Part shown: one piece after another, positions 63,851 through 64,000 of the stretch | Numbering within the stretch: the first letter of the stretch is position 1 | Layout of the letters: every line of letters begins with the position of its first letter | Assembly: GCF_003464165.1 (NCBI RefSeq) | Contig: NZ_QSEK01000007.1 | Span: 1-64,000 of the forward strand | Origin: Eubacterium sp. AM49-13BH | GTDB lineage: Bacteria; Bacillota; Clostridia; Lachnospirales; Lachnospiraceae | Direction of reading: 5' to 3' | Length of the DNA stretch: 64,000 nt | The notes under the pieces: model-generated | Seen by the model: the letters and a program-made list of their open reading frames with translations, nothing else | Databases searched by the model: none | Told to the model about the DNA's origin: nothing | Position numbers and translations under genes: made by a program

Positions 63851-64000
63851 TTATTCACTCTCCTTTAGTCTTATAAAAATGTGCTTGTTAGTCTTGTAAT
63901 TCTTAACTTTAACTGTCTCAAAACCACATTCGTCAATATAATCCAAAGGCACATTAAGTGCTTCTTCAATTATTATAATTGTGTATTTATCTATTATATC
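63851..64000 (-). CDS. rsmD: C-terminal end of RsmD (16S rRNA m2G966 methyltransferase), partial
   Basis: The last 49 codons of a gene entering from the right edge: [13 protein letters not shown], then [21 protein letters not shown]. The pattern and the position directly upstream of coaD, which is the standard order in Firmicutes, support RsmD. The SAM-binding and NPPY motifs lie outside the window, so the call rests on the tail and context. Confidence 0.65.
   Translation of the reverse strand, partial: DIIDKYTIIIIEEALNVPLDYIDECGFETVKVKNYKTNKHIFIRLKESE

Overview
The window is AT-rich, densely coded bacterial chromosome from a low-GC Firmicute. Gene content and order point to a Lachnospiraceae-type Clostridium relative, and Lachnospira/[Eubacterium] eligens is my best guess, made from recollection and not from a search. 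The supporting clusters are yqfC-yqfD-phoH-ybeY-cdd, rplU-prp-rpmA-obgE-yhbY-nadD-yqeK-rsfS, mreBCD-PBP2-minCDE-rodA-mgsA, lexA divergent from a yneA-like gene, and ylbJ beside coaD and rsmD. No rRNA, tRNA, CRISPR array, prophage or intact insertion sequence was found.

Layout. 0-4 kb: sporulation and rRNA-maturation genes. 4-9 kb: a DegV/FakB fatty-acid-binding protein, a TetR-type ligand domain without its DNA-binding part, an oleate hydratase, an L,D-transpeptidase-like lipoprotein and a ZIP metal transporter with a probable metalloregulator operator. 9-11.7 kb: an AraC regulator and a GH43 beta-xylosidase. 11.7-20.4 kb: two flavoproteins, a proline operon (proB ... proA) with an unknown 381-aa gene inside, and a c-di-GMP phosphodiesterase. 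20.5-29.7 kb: miaB-mutS-mutL-miaA, a PLP lyase, DUF4321 and radC. 29.7-38.5 kb: cell shape and division genes, then methylglyoxal synthase.

At about 38.6 kb the coding strand switches from mainly + to mainly -. Beyond it lie a tyrosine recombinase with a striking inverted repeat in its leader, a DEAD-box helicase, the SOS pair yneA-like/lexA with three LexA-type boxes, and a 362-bp gap between convergent genes holding two large GC-richer palindromic elements of unknown identity. Then come the L21/L27/Obg cluster, a histidine operon (hisZ-hisG-hisD-hisB-hisA::hisI) running into RNase G and a PAP2 protein, recU, RNA-modification enzymes, a small alarmone synthetase, ylbJ, coaD and the end of rsmD.

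A pervasive oddity is that at least ten conserved genes (yqfC, zip, proB, GGDEF-EAL, the PLP lyase twice, mreB-like, rodA, nadD, hisD, ylbJ) are broken by what look like single-base indels, nearly all deletions in short runs. Several are normally essential and both halves are otherwise perfectly conserved, so I read these as residual sequencing or assembly errors and annotate the genes across the breaks.

The best candidates for something undescribed are the twin palindromic elements at 42.24-42.55 kb and the 16-6-16 inverted repeat that sits between the promoter and the start codon of the tyrosine recombinase.
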